Assembly (NCBI RefSeq): GCF_000756655.1
Contig: NZ_ARXU01000004.1
Span: 1 to 64,000 of the forward strand
Direction: 5' to 3'
Length of the DNA stretch: 64,000 nucleotides
From: Alcanivorax jadensis T9
GTDB lineage: Bacteria > Pseudomonadota > Gammaproteobacteria > Pseudomonadales > Alcanivoracaceae
The notes beneath the pieces are model-generated. The model saw nothing but the letters and a program-made list of their open reading frames with translations. It ran no database searches and was not told the origin of the DNA. Shown here one piece after another: positions 45,623 to 54,180 of this stretch. Position 1 is the first letter of the stretch. The number at the start of each line of letters is the position of its first letter. Position numbers and translations under genes: made by a program.

Positions 45623-47869
45623 ATGGATTTGAGCAATGATCAGCAGCTTGCTGAGGTGCTGGCGAAAATTGATCCGATGGAAGTGAATGCAGGATGGGTA
45701 AACAATATTGTCAATTTCCTTGATTATGTCAGGGCGGCGGATCTTGATACCCGAAAGACGCATGAGTTTCAGCGTCGACTTTGGGAAGACAATCCTGTTT
45801 CCGGTATTGGAATGGGGACTGTTGATATCAGCGCTGCACTGGATGATCCTGAGTTCTGCTCATGGATGGCAGAGGAATCTTTCAAACTATTGCCGGAAAG
45901 CCCTGATGCAAGAAAGGCGTTTCTGCAGAACTTTTTCAATCAGATAGTAGAAAAGCTGAAGCAATATTCACGGCGCGTCCCGTGGATGAAAATATTTCGG
46001 GCCTTGGCTGCGCTTTATCCCCGTTACTTTACAACCATCACTTACCGGCGGATGGCCTTTGAGTGTCATCGGGCCTGGTTTGGAAAGCGCAGAAAGAAGC
46101 CCGGCCCGCTAGCCTGTCAATTGGACATGATGGCGAAGCTGGATCAGATTCTTGGCCCTGCCGAAGACTCGACCGAAGCGCTTGCCATCCGTATGACTTT
46201 ACCCTGGATGGTATACGAAGCTCACGTTCAAGTGGAAAGCGCTGAGCCTGAAGTTGAATCCGCTAACAGTCAGGGCGATATTGAGTTGCGACCACTGCCA
46301 GCGTTGCAGCGGCGAAAAGGTCTTAACAGCGTACGCAATGGATTGGCGATGCTGGCCAGTGCGGTCAGTTTTGTAGTGGATGGGGTCACTCGGGAAGAGC
46401 TGATTGATTTTTTGCGGGGAGAGTTTCCGGATTACAGCGATGCTTCTTTGAGAACCGTTGTTAGCCTTCTCAAGAATGAATTCTATGTGGTTCAGGAGGA
46501 GGGAGGCGTCTTTACTCCCACAAGCAGGGGGGAGTCGTATCTTCTGGATAACGATCCGTCTGAACTTGTTCCCCTGTTGATCACCCGAACCCTGGGCGTC
46601 GATCATTTGTTTATTCGCATGAAGAATGGTCCGGTTCAGGTAAGTGAGCTGCTTGATCTCCTTCAGTCTGTAAACCCTGGCTGGAAGTCGCAGTTTGCAC
46701 CCCGCGCATTACTTAAATGGATGCGTGATTTCGAACTGGTAGAAGATTGCCGGGATGGAAACTATGCCTTGACTGAATCCGGCCGATTTTGGGCTAACCA
46801 GATTGATTGGGAGCCAGAGTTTCTGCCGAAAGAGAGCGTTAGTGAAGATGTTCTTCCTGTCGATGATGCCGCAAAACTGGATATGCGGGGTGTCAACCAG
46901 GAAAGGATGATTGCATCGACTATCGATGGTCTCGCATTTTCTCCCCGTTTGGTCAGTCAGCTGCATGTCGGGTTGTGGGCAAATCCGCGCCGTCATTTCG
47001 CGATTCTCGCTGGTTTGTCTGGCTCTGGGAAGACCCTTTTGGCGCAACGCTATGGACAGGCAGTAATGGCTCAGTTTGCTCTGCCAGCTGAGGATCATGT
47101 GCTTGTGATGGCTGTTCAGCCGGGCTGGTATGACCCTTCTCCATTGTTTGGCTATATCAATCCGCTGCAAAGGGACCATTATGTCAGATCACCTCTTCTG
47201 GATTTTTTGCTAAAGGCAGTGAATCGTCCGGATCAGCCCTTTATGGTGATTCTGGATGAGATGAACTTGTCCCATCCGGAGCAATACTTTTCGCCTGTGC
47301 TATCTGCAATGGAGTCTGGTGAGGATCTGTGTTTACACAATGAGGGGGATAGCTTTGATGGTGTGCCGGGCCAGATACCGTTTCCTGCCAATGTGGCGAT
47401 TATTGGCACGGTAAACATGGATGAGACGACTCATGGGATTTCCGACAAGGTACTGGATCGTGCCTTCACGCTGGAGTTTTGGGATATTAGCCTGGACGAC
47501 TATCCCCGCTGGGGCAGTTTTGGGCTGGATGCAGAAGAATTGACGACTGTACAGGCCTGCCTTGCTGGCTTGCTTGATGCATTGGCCCCGGAGCGACTGC
47601 ATTTCGGCTGGCGTACAGTGGAAGATGTGTTGTCCTACCTTTCTCTGGCCCGCCAGGCTTCAGGATTTTCGTTTGTCGATTCTCTGGACGATGTGGTTTA
47701 TGCCAGGGTCCTGCCGAAGTTGCGTGGAACGGAAAGTGAGCGTTTACGGATGGCGATGGATGAGACGATCAAGATCCTGGATCAGCATGGGCTGGAACGC
47801 AGCGTGAATAAAGTGAAGTCTCTAAAGTCAGATCTTGCTGATATTGGCATGATGCGATTCTGGCGATGA
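45623..47869 (+). CDS. McrB-like AAA+ ATPase with winged-helix N-terminal region
   Basis: The ATG at 45623 (MDLSNDQQLAEVL) with GGAGA upstream gives 748 residues. Residues 1-200 are helical and unknown. About 230-420 look like tandem winged helices (DGVTREELIDFLRGEFP, then VQVSELLDLLQS). The C-terminal AAA+ module has Walker A GLSGSGKT (about 464-471), Walker B VILDEMNLSHPEQY (about 540-553; LDEMNLS is typical of McrB) and the block GTVNMDETTHGISDKVLDRA. The last replaces the MNTADRS motif of E. coli McrB, so it may use ATP rather than GTP. The next gene starts 1 bp after its stop and encodes the nuclease partner. It probably assembles as a ring on modified or foreign DNA. Confidence 0.82.
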   Translation: MDLSNDQQLAEVLAKIDPMEVNAGWVNNIVNFLDYVRAADLDTRKTHEFQRRLWEDNPVSGIGMGTVDISAALDDPEFCSWMAEESFKLLPESPDARKAFLQNFFNQIVEKLKQYSRRVPWMKIFRALAALYPRYFTTITYRRMAFECHRAWFGKRRKKPGPLACQLDMMAKLDQILGPAEDSTEALAIRMTLPWMVYEAHVQVESAEPEVESANSQGDIELRPLPALQRRKGLNSVRNGLAMLASAVSFVVDGVTREELIDFLRGEFPDYSDASLRTVVSLLKNEFYVVQEEGGVFTPTSRGESYLLDNDPSELVPLLITRTLGVDHLFIRMKNGPVQVSELLDLLQSVNPGWKSQFAPRALLKWMRDFELVEDCRDGNYALTESGRFWANQIDWEPEFLPKESVSEDVLPVDDAAKLDMRGVNQERMIASTIDGLAFSPRLVSQLHVGLWANPRRHFAILAGLSGSGKTLLAQRYGQAVMAQFALPAEDHVLVMAVQPGWYDPSPLFGYINPLQRDHYVRSPLLDFLLKAVNRPDQPFMVILDEMNLSHPEQYFSPVLSAMESGEDLCLHNEGDSFDGVPGQIPFPANVAIIGTVNMDETTHGISDKVLDRAFTLEFWDISLDDYPRWGSFGLDAEELTTVQACLAGLLDALAPERLHFGWRTVEDVLSYLSLARQASGFSFVDSLDDVVYARVLPKLRGTESERLRMAMDETIKILDQHGLERSVNKVKSLKSDLADIGMMRFWR

Positions 47870-47870
47870 T

Positions 47871-49430
47871 ATGGAACTTCCTGTCTTTCTCGAATCAGAA
47901 GGGGGGCTGACTCAGGTCGGCTGTCTGTCTGTTAGGGCAACACTGCAAGGCTTATATGAGCTTGGCCGTTATCAAATTGCGGTGCCTTTCAGTGGTGCGC
48001 GCTTGTACGTGGATGACGCCTTGCTGGAAATGGATCGCCAGCAAGCATTCTGGATTTGGCAGCCGGGATTTTATTCCGGTGAAGTGACGGTTGAACTTGA
48101 ACTGGCCGACGAAAGCAGATTTTGGCGTTACGTCGCAGATGTGGCGCCTGCAGAAAACAAGTCCGGGCGGGATCAGTTCCATGAATACCTTTCCGCGATA
48201 GTAGAGTACTCCCCATCGCTGGTACTGGGCAGCGAGCCAGGAAAGCATGGCCTGGCCGGTCAGTCAGATAATGCACGGTCTATTTGGTTGCGCTATTTTC
48301 GCCTCAAGAAGTATGTATCAAGTTATCTTGACGGACTAAAACTAATCAGCGAACGGCCTGTAGTTAGGCCTGAAAGCTATCGGGAGCAGGTGCCGTTGTC
48401 GATGGCCCGCAGGGTGGATGTGGCCACCTTGCGGCGGCTGGCGGGTGATCCTGCCTTGCTGGCTGCATTTGCAGGCGTGGGGGACGAGCCGCTCCATGAT
48501 CCCGCCGGAAAATATCTGGATGTGCCATTTCATGAGCCAACCCAGGATAATCCTGCTAATCGTCTAATGGCAGATCAGCTGAATACAGTTAGGCGACATG
48601 TCAGGACCTTGGCTGCGATCTTGTCTGATTGGAAAGACAGGACGTCAGATACTGAAACGGATCTGTTGCCACGGTTGCCGAGAAAGTTGGCATTCCTGCG
48701 TGATATCGATCAGAAGTTATTGCGCTATTCACGCATGGAGCCGTTCTGTCATGCCAGTGAAAACCGGGGCGGTGTTGCCGGACTGAATACCGTCTCTGGT
48801 CATCCGCACTATCTCCGTGCTTATCAGTCTGGCGGCCGAATTATTCGCCGTGGAATCAACTCGCTTTCCCCTGATGAGAAGCACTATCTGGCGCCGACAT
48901 GGGCGATCTATGAAGGCTGGTGTTTTGTCGTTCTTGCGCAGGCTCTGGAGGCGGCGTTTCCTGAATACAGCTGGTCGCTGGATCAGCCTTCAAGCACGGT
49001 TGATCATTGCCTGACAGGTCGAAATGGCGATGCTTCCATTCGGCTTTATTCTCAGCTGGTTTGTGGATCGATGCTAAGTCGCAACCGCTATGGCTATTGC
49101 TCTGTGTCACGCCAGCGAATACCGGACCTGCTTTTAGAAGTTGATGACTTTAGTGGAAAGCGCTTCATGTGCTTGGACAGTAAGTACTCTGTCAGTCGAT
49201 CCAGAATTCTTGATGCCATGGCGTCGGCGCATATCTATCGGGACTCTATAAGAAGGGGTGATGCTACACCTGTTCTATCTATCTTGCTGGTGCCGGACTG
49301 TGAAAGTGGTATTAGTATGCTGACCAATAACAGTTTTTGGGGGGAGCATGGCGTCGGCTGTTTTGCGCTCTGCCGGGATCCTGATGCGGAGTTGCTCCTT
49401 GATCGGCTCAGATCAGCGCTGAGTTTCTAG
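47871..49430 (+). CDS. DUF2357/McrC-like nuclease subunit
   Basis: A 519-residue protein. The N-terminal two thirds resemble DUF2357 (beta-rich start, then helices with RDIDQKLLRYSRMEPF and HYLAPTWAIYEGWCFVVL). The C-terminal PD-(D/E)XK nuclease has RIPDLLLEVDD...MCLDSKY (PD at about 416-417, D-x-K at 436-438) and a following helix ILDAMASAHIYRDSI. In McrBC, McrC binds the AAA+ ring and cuts DNA; the same role is likely. The gene follows the ATPase with a 1-bp gap, so the two are coupled. Confidence 0.8.
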   Translation: MELPVFLESEGGLTQVGCLSVRATLQGLYELGRYQIAVPFSGARLYVDDALLEMDRQQAFWIWQPGFYSGEVTVELELADESRFWRYVADVAPAENKSGRDQFHEYLSAIVEYSPSLVLGSEPGKHGLAGQSDNARSIWLRYFRLKKYVSSYLDGLKLISERPVVRPESYREQVPLSMARRVDVATLRRLAGDPALLAAFAGVGDEPLHDPAGKYLDVPFHEPTQDNPANRLMADQLNTVRRHVRTLAAILSDWKDRTSDTETDLLPRLPRKLAFLRDIDQKLLRYSRMEPFCHASENRGGVAGLNTVSGHPHYLRAYQSGGRIIRRGINSLSPDEKHYLAPTWAIYEGWCFVVLAQALEAAFPEYSWSLDQPSSTVDHCLTGRNGDASIRLYSQLVCGSMLSRNRYGYCSVSRQRIPDLLLEVDDFSGKRFMCLDSKYSVSRSRILDAMASAHIYRDSIRRGDATPVLSILLVPDCESGISMLTNNSFWGEHGVGCFALCRDPDAELLLDRLRSALSF

Positions 49431-49532
49431 TTGTGCGGGAGATATGAATCCAGCGCGAAGCGTTGATCAAAATATGCCACTTTTTACTGATATTAATATG
49501 ATCTTAGGTGTGAATTTACCCGAAGGTGCTTT

Positions 49533-49697
49533 ATGTCTTCTCCTTCTTTGAAAACCAAAAAGGCGTATTTCGCCAGCGTTCGCCGTCGCAATTATGAAGC
49601 GAGTTTGAGACTAGAGGGCTTTGATGTCACCCCTAGGGCGTCCGGATCACGATTTGTTTCTAAAGAAGACGCCATACGTTTTCATCGTCGCCACTAA
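49533..49697 (+). CDS. YhfG-like small protein (Fic antitoxin family)
   Basis: A 54-residue basic protein (MSSPSLKTKKAYFASVRRRN). The block KKAYFASVRRRNYEASLRLEGF fits the YhfG family; in E. coli yhfG precedes fic, and YhfG/FicA-type proteins inhibit Fic toxins. Here the Fic gene is 8 kb away and already has an intrinsic inhibitory motif, so this copy may be an orphan. A GAAGG lies about 7 bp before the ATG. Just upstream (49431-49532) nothing else is seen. Confidence 0.7.
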   Translation: MSSPSLKTKKAYFASVRRRNYEASLRLEGFDVTPRASGSRFVSKEDAIRFHRRH

Positions 49698-49727
49698 TGA
49701 TGTTTTGTTATTGCCAATGGGATAACA

Positions 49728-50666
49728 CTACTTCTGCCCCTTCGCCTTATACGCCGCCTTCCTGGCCTTCTTCTTCGCCTCCTTTTCTTCCTCTTTCAGC
49801 CTCCGTATCTCCGCCACCTTTACATGCTCCTGCTCTGCCATGGCCGGGGTTTCCAGGGTGAGCTGGCCGAGTCTGCCGCCGCGGTATTCGCTGATCAGCA
49901 GGGTGGCGGCGCGGTCGAAGTCCACGTGGCCGCCGCTGCCCAGGCAGCCCCGTTGTTTGCCGATGGTTTCCAGGAAGGGCACGCCTTCTTCGGGCAGGTC
50001 GTCGCGTTTGAAGCGCTCTTTCATTTGTTCAGGGTAGGCCTGCATGAAGTATTCGGCGGCGAACAGGGCCACGTCGTCTTCCTGCATGGCGGTGGCCTTG
50101 ATGGCGCCGGAGAGGGCCAGGCGGTAGCCGCTGTTACGATTTTCGATTTTCGGCCAGAGTATGCCGGGGGAGTCGATGAGGATCAGGCCGCCGCCCAGTT
50201 CGATACGCTGCTGACGCTGGGTCACCGCCGGTTCGTTGCCGGCCCGGGCCACCTGACGGCCGGCCAGGGTGTTGATGAAGGTGGACTTGCCCACGTTGGG
50301 TATGCCGGTAATCAGGGCGGTAATGGTGGTGGCCCGGTCCCGCTTTTTGTGGACCATCTGCTGGCAGATATCCGCCAGTTTGCGCATCGGTTCCGGCTGG
50401 TGGGTGGTGATGGCCAGGGCGCGGACGGTGGGGTCTTTTTGCAGGTGCTCAAGCCACTGCTGGGTGATGGCCGGGTCGGCCAGGTCGCTTTTGCTGAGCA
50501 GTTTCAGACAGGGCTTGCCGGCACGGAAATTCTCGATCACCGGGTTGGAGCTGCTGTAGGGCAGGCGGGCGTCGACGATTTCGATGATCAGATCCACCTT
50601 GGGCAGGATCTCGCGGATCTCGCGGGTGGCCTTGTTCATGTGGCCGGGGAACCAGTTGATGCTCAT
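49728..50666 (-). CDS. rbgA: Ribosome-assembly GTPase RbgA/YlqF
   Basis: A 312-residue circularly permuted GTPase. It starts INWFPGHMNKATREI, typical of YlqF. The order of motifs is permuted: G4 as SKSDL, then G1 GIPNVGKST, then G3 DSPGI. The C-terminus is Lys/Ala-rich (EEEKEAKKKARKAAYKAK), suited to rRNA binding. It helps late 50S assembly. Its stop lies 31 bp from the convergent yhfG-like gene, so this gene marks the start of ordinary chromosome. The start ATG at 50666 is followed directly by the conserved N-terminus. Confidence 0.93.
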   Translation of the reverse strand: MSINWFPGHMNKATREIREILPKVDLIIEIVDARLPYSSSNPVIENFRAGKPCLKLLSKSDLADPAITQQWLEHLQKDPTVRALAITTHQPEPMRKLADICQQMVHKKRDRATTITALITGIPNVGKSTFINTLAGRQVARAGNEPAVTQRQQRIELGGGLILIDSPGILWPKIENRNSGYRLALSGAIKATAMQEDDVALFAAEYFMQAYPEQMKERFKRDDLPEEGVPFLETIGKQRGCLGSGGHVDFDRAATLLISEYRGGRLGQLTLETPAMAEQEHVKVAEIRRLKEEEKEAKKKARKAAYKAKGQK

Positions 50667-50873
50667 AAGCGGGTGTTGCCTGTCTGCATGGAATATCGGC
50701 GCATTATAGCGGACTTGCTCCGGCGGGGCGTGGATCGTAACCGGGTTGCCTTGAGTCAGGAGGGGGCGGACCTTTGACGCTTTGCGCCAGGGGCGTGATA
50801 CGAATCGTCATTAGTGTCTCATTTTGTCTCCCGTACACTGGGTCCACTGAGTCTGATAACAGCGGAGTAGGGT

Positions 50874-52076
50874 ATGGATCTGCGGGTGCCGGAGCAGGAG
50901 AAGGCGTTTCGGGATGAGGTGCGCACCTTTCTGGAGGAGAGCCTGACCCCGGAAATTCGGGAAGCGGGCAGGATGGTGACCTCGGTGTTTGCGCCGGTGA
51001 AGGAAGCCATGGCCTGGCAGCGCATTCTCAACGACAAGGGCTGGGCGGCGCCGCACTGGCCGAAGGAATTCGGCGGCACCGGCTGGAGCGTAACCCAGCG
51101 GGCCATCTTTGCGGAGGAGCTGGTCCGTGCCGAGACGCCGCCGCTGGTGCCCATGGGCCTGCACATGTGCGGCCCCTGCCTGATCGGCTGCGGCACCGAG
51201 GAGCAGCAGCAGGAATACCTGCCGAAGATTCTCAACGGTGAGCACTTCTGGTGCCAGGGCTATTCCGAGCCGGGTTCCGGTTCTGATCTGGCGTCCCTGA
51301 AGACCTTTGCCGAGAAGGATGGCGACGACTACATCCTCAACGGCACCAAGATCTGGACCACCTACGCCCATTACGCCAACAAGATGTTTGCGCTGGTTCG
51401 CACCAATCGCGATGGCAAACCCCAGCAGGGCATTACCTTCCTGCTGCTGGATATGGATCTGCCGGGCATCACCATTGAGCCCATTGTCGGCCTGGATGAA
51501 GTCAGCGAGCAGTGCCAGGTGTTCTTCGACAATGTGCGCGTGCCGCAGAAGAACCGGGTGGGCGAAGAAAACGATGGCTGGACCGTGGCCAAGTACCTGC
51601 TCACTTTCGAGCGTGGTGGCCAGGAATATGCCCCGGGCCTGAACGTGATGCTGGAAAAGATCCGGCTGATGGCCGAGAAGCAGCAGACCGCCTTTGGCCC
51701 GTTGAACCAGGACCCGGTGTGGCAGTACAAGTTTGCGGCCCTGGAAGCGGATGTGCTGGCGTTGGAATTTACCGAGATGCGTATCAAGTCCGCCCTGTCG
51801 GCAGGTAAGGACCCGGGGGCGTTGTCGTCCATGAGCAAGATTCTCGGCACCGAGCTGCTGCAGAAAGTCACCGAGCTGCGTATCGAAACCCTGGGTAGCC
51901 AGAGCGTGATCTGGCAGCCCCAGGCCCTGGTGCCCGGCGAGGAACAGCCGGTGATCGGGCCGGAGTATGCACTCACTGCCATGCCCCATTATCTGAACTC
52001 GCGGGCCTGTTCCATTTATGGCGGCTCCAATGAAGTGCAGCGCGGGATTATCGCCAAGGCGGTGTTGGGGCTGTAA
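50874..52076 (+). CDS. Acyl-CoA dehydrogenase family protein
   Basis: A 400-residue flavoprotein with the usual helical, beta and helical domains. The ACAD signature is visible: WCQGYSEPGSGSDLASLKT, then the C-terminal IYGGSNEVQRGIIAKAVLGL. It oxidises an acyl-CoA to the enoyl-CoA with FAD. A second ACAD gene follows after a palindromic repeat, suggesting an alpha/beta heterodimer as in steroid or branched-chain degradation. Two GTCTC copies lie just before its promoter region (50816-50830), the same pentamer as in the dyad near the TetR gene. Confidence 0.92.
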   Translation: MDLRVPEQEKAFRDEVRTFLEESLTPEIREAGRMVTSVFAPVKEAMAWQRILNDKGWAAPHWPKEFGGTGWSVTQRAIFAEELVRAETPPLVPMGLHMCGPCLIGCGTEEQQQEYLPKILNGEHFWCQGYSEPGSGSDLASLKTFAEKDGDDYILNGTKIWTTYAHYANKMFALVRTNRDGKPQQGITFLLLDMDLPGITIEPIVGLDEVSEQCQVFFDNVRVPQKNRVGEENDGWTVAKYLLTFERGGQEYAPGLNVMLEKIRLMAEKQQTAFGPLNQDPVWQYKFAALEADVLALEFTEMRIKSALSAGKDPGALSSMSKILGTELLQKVTELRIETLGSQSVIWQPQALVPGEEQPVIGPEYALTAMPHYLNSRACSIYGGSNEVQRGIIAKAVLGL

Positions 52077-52084
52077 ACGATAGT

Positions 52085-52151
52085 GTTGGAGCCTTGCTCG
52101 CAAGACGAAGCGCGTAGACGAGGGTATTCGCCTTGCGAGCAAGGCTCCAAC
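52085..52151. repeat. GTTGGAGCC-family inverted repeat, copy 1
   Basis: 20-bp perfect arms, GTTGGAGCCTTGCTCGCAAG (52085-52104) and its complement (52132-52151), lie in the gap between the two ACAD genes. A longer copy is at 59084-59168. It could form a strong RNA hairpin that sets the ratio of the two ACADs. Confidence 0.85.
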
Positions 52152-52193
52152 GGTGGGAAGGGGTGAGGCCCCGCCCGGGAATGGAGAACAACG

Positions 52194-53318
52194 ATGAATT
52201 TTCAGTTGAGTGAAGAACAGCAAATGCTGGCGGACAGCGCCAAGCGGTTTGTGCGCGACAACAGTGATGTGGAAAAACATCGCCAAAATAAAAAGCTGAT
52301 GCCACTGGATGCGGCCACCTGGCAGCAGTTTGCCGATCTGGGCTGGCTGGCGGTGCCGTTCGAGGAAGAGCATGGCGGCCTGGGCATGGGCCAGCTGGAA
52401 ACCATGGTACTGCTGGAAGCCCTGGGCGAGGGCCTGATCATGGCGCCCTATATTGCCACCGTGGTGCTGGGCGGCGGTTTTCTGCGCCAGGCCAGCGCGG
52501 CCCAGCAGGCGGAAACCATTCCCGCCTTGCTGGAAGGCAAGCTGCAGGTGGCCTTTGCCGCGGAAGAGTACGAGCGGGTGTTCACCCTGGAAAACACCGC
52601 CATGGCTGCCGAGGTGCAAGGCACTGACGTCGTGCTGAACGGCATCAAGAGCTGCGTGATGAACGGCGACCAGGCGGACCTGCTGGTGGTGCTGGCGCGC
52701 ACCGGTGGCCAGCCCGGTGATCAGGATGGCCTTAGCCTGTTTCTGGTGGATGCCAATGCGCCAGGTGTGGAGCGGGTGGCCCACCGCACCGTGGACGGTC
52801 GCCAGGGCGCGGAGATTCGCTTCAATCAGGTGAAAGTATCCGAGGCTGCACGTATCGGTGAACTGAACGGCGGCTATGCCATCGCCCGGGATGTGCTTCA
52901 TGAAGGCCTGCTGGCCCTGTCGGCGGAATCCGTGGGCAGCCTGTCTGTGCTGCTCAATGAAACCGTGGAATACAGCAAGACCCGCAACCAGTTCGGCATG
53001 CCCATCGGCAAGTTCCAGGTGCTGCAGTTCCGCATGGCGGACATGTTCATCGCCATGGAACAGACCCGCTCCTTGCTGTTGGCCGCCACCCTGAAAACCG
53101 TGGAAGGCCATGATGATGCTGCCAAGGCCGTGCATGCCATGAAGGCCCAGCTGGGCCGGGCGGGGCGCAAGATTGCCCAGGAAGCGATCCAGATTCACGG
53201 TGGCATGGGCATGACCGATGAGCTGGGCGTGGGCCATTATGTGAAGCGGGTGACCGGTGTGGATGGCCTGTTCGGCAATGCGGATGTGCACCTGATGGCC
53301 ATGGCTCGGTCGGCGTAA
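52194..53318 (+). CDS. Acyl-CoA dehydrogenase family protein, second
   Basis: A 374-residue ACAD, shorter than the first. The N-terminus (MNFQLSEEQQMLADSAKRFVRD) and C-terminus (AIQIHGGMGMTDELGVGHYVKR) are standard. Its middle is less conserved, as often seen in the non-catalytic or partner subunit of heteromeric ACADs. It follows the first gene by 117 bp, with a hairpin repeat between. The substrate cannot be read from sequence. Confidence 0.9.
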   Translation: MNFQLSEEQQMLADSAKRFVRDNSDVEKHRQNKKLMPLDAATWQQFADLGWLAVPFEEEHGGLGMGQLETMVLLEALGEGLIMAPYIATVVLGGGFLRQASAAQQAETIPALLEGKLQVAFAAEEYERVFTLENTAMAAEVQGTDVVLNGIKSCVMNGDQADLLVVLARTGGQPGDQDGLSLFLVDANAPGVERVAHRTVDGRQGAEIRFNQVKVSEAARIGELNGGYAIARDVLHEGLLALSAESVGSLSVLLNETVEYSKTRNQFGMPIGKFQVLQFRMADMFIAMEQTRSLLLAATLKTVEGHDDAAKAVHAMKAQLGRAGRKIAQEAIQIHGGMGMTDELGVGHYVKRVTGVDGLFGNADVHLMAMARSA

Positions 53319-53421
53319 GGGCGTCCTGTTGCGGGTGGGCGAGTCCGGGATCGGATTTGCCGACCACGGTGACCATGCGGTATAAGCCATGGAAACCATC
53401 GGGCACACACCGGGAGTCTGA

Positions 53422-54048
53422 ATGTCACGTAACGCGGCCGCGTCGAAAACCCTGCTGAAAAACCTGCAGGTGCCGGAAGGCGACAAGACCTACGAGAAAA
53501 TCCTCGATGCGGGTCTGGCCCTGTTTGTGGAATTCGGCCTGCGCCGCACCACCATGGAAGATGTGGCCGGCAAGGCCGGTATCGGCCGGGCCACGGCCTA
53601 CCGCCGGTTTGCCGACAAGGACCAGTTGATCCAGGTGGTGATCCTGCGTGAGTGTCAGCAACAGCTGGCCAGGATCGAAGCGGAACTGGCACAGATCGAC
53701 AACGGTGTGGAACGGGTGCTGGAATCCTTTGTGCTGGCGGTGACCCGGGCCCACCACCACCCGCTGCTGCAGCGGCTGCTCACCTCCGAGCCGGAAACCA
53801 TCTTGCCGATTCTTACCCAGCGCCTGTGGCAGATGATGGGGTTTTTCCGAATGTACATGGCCAGCATGCTGGACCAGGAGCAGGAGAAGGGCGCCATTCG
53901 CAAGCAATCGTCCGAGGCCCTGGCCGAGCTGATGCTGCGCCTGACCCAGTCCATGGTGCTGTCGCCGGACGGCGTGATGAACCCGGCCAACGAGGCCGGT
54001 GTGCGCCAGTGGGCCAATGACTATCTGCGCCCGCTGCTGACCCCCTGA
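53422..54048 (+). CDS. TetR-family regulator
   Basis: A 208-residue TetR protein. The helix-turn-helix is RTTMEDVAGKAGIGRATAYRRFADKDQLI (about 48-76). The C-terminal ligand domain is helical with no clear cofactor. It lies between the ACAD genes and the MpaB/acyl-CoA ligase pair, so it probably controls one or both, responding to an acyl-CoA or fatty acid. A GAGAC dyad follows at 54127-54154. Confidence 0.9.
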   Translation: MSRNAAASKTLLKNLQVPEGDKTYEKILDAGLALFVEFGLRRTTMEDVAGKAGIGRATAYRRFADKDQLIQVVILRECQQQLARIEAELAQIDNGVERVLESFVLAVTRAHHHPLLQRLLTSEPETILPILTQRLWQMMGFFRMYMASMLDQEQEKGAIRKQSSEALAELMLRLTQSMVLSPDGVMNPANEAGVRQWANDYLRPLLTP

Positions 54049-54126
54049 CATTATGTTCCTTACCTTGACCAAAACGCGCTAAACAGAAACGCGAAAACTG
54101 TGTGATGCGCTTGTCTGTGTGATCAA

Positions 54127-54154
54127 TTGAGACGTATTTTAATATTTGTCTCAA
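54127..54154. promoter_or_regulatory. TTGAGAC-N14-GTCTCAA dyad upstream of the MpaB gene
   Basis: 7-bp arms (54127-54133 and 54148-54154) lie 27 bp before the ATG of the oxygenase gene. The same GTCTC pentamer is repeated before the first ACAD gene. It is a candidate site for the adjacent TetR protein. Confidence 0.45.
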
Positions 54155-54180
54155 TCGAGTATGCATCGACAGGATTTGCC

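Noticed and set aside
50811-53486. Minus-strand frame of 891 codons across both acyl-CoA dehydrogenase genes
   Set aside because: The two plus-strand ACADs are complete and conserved. The antisense frame crosses their intergenic repeat and has an unnatural His/Gln/Gly-rich composition.
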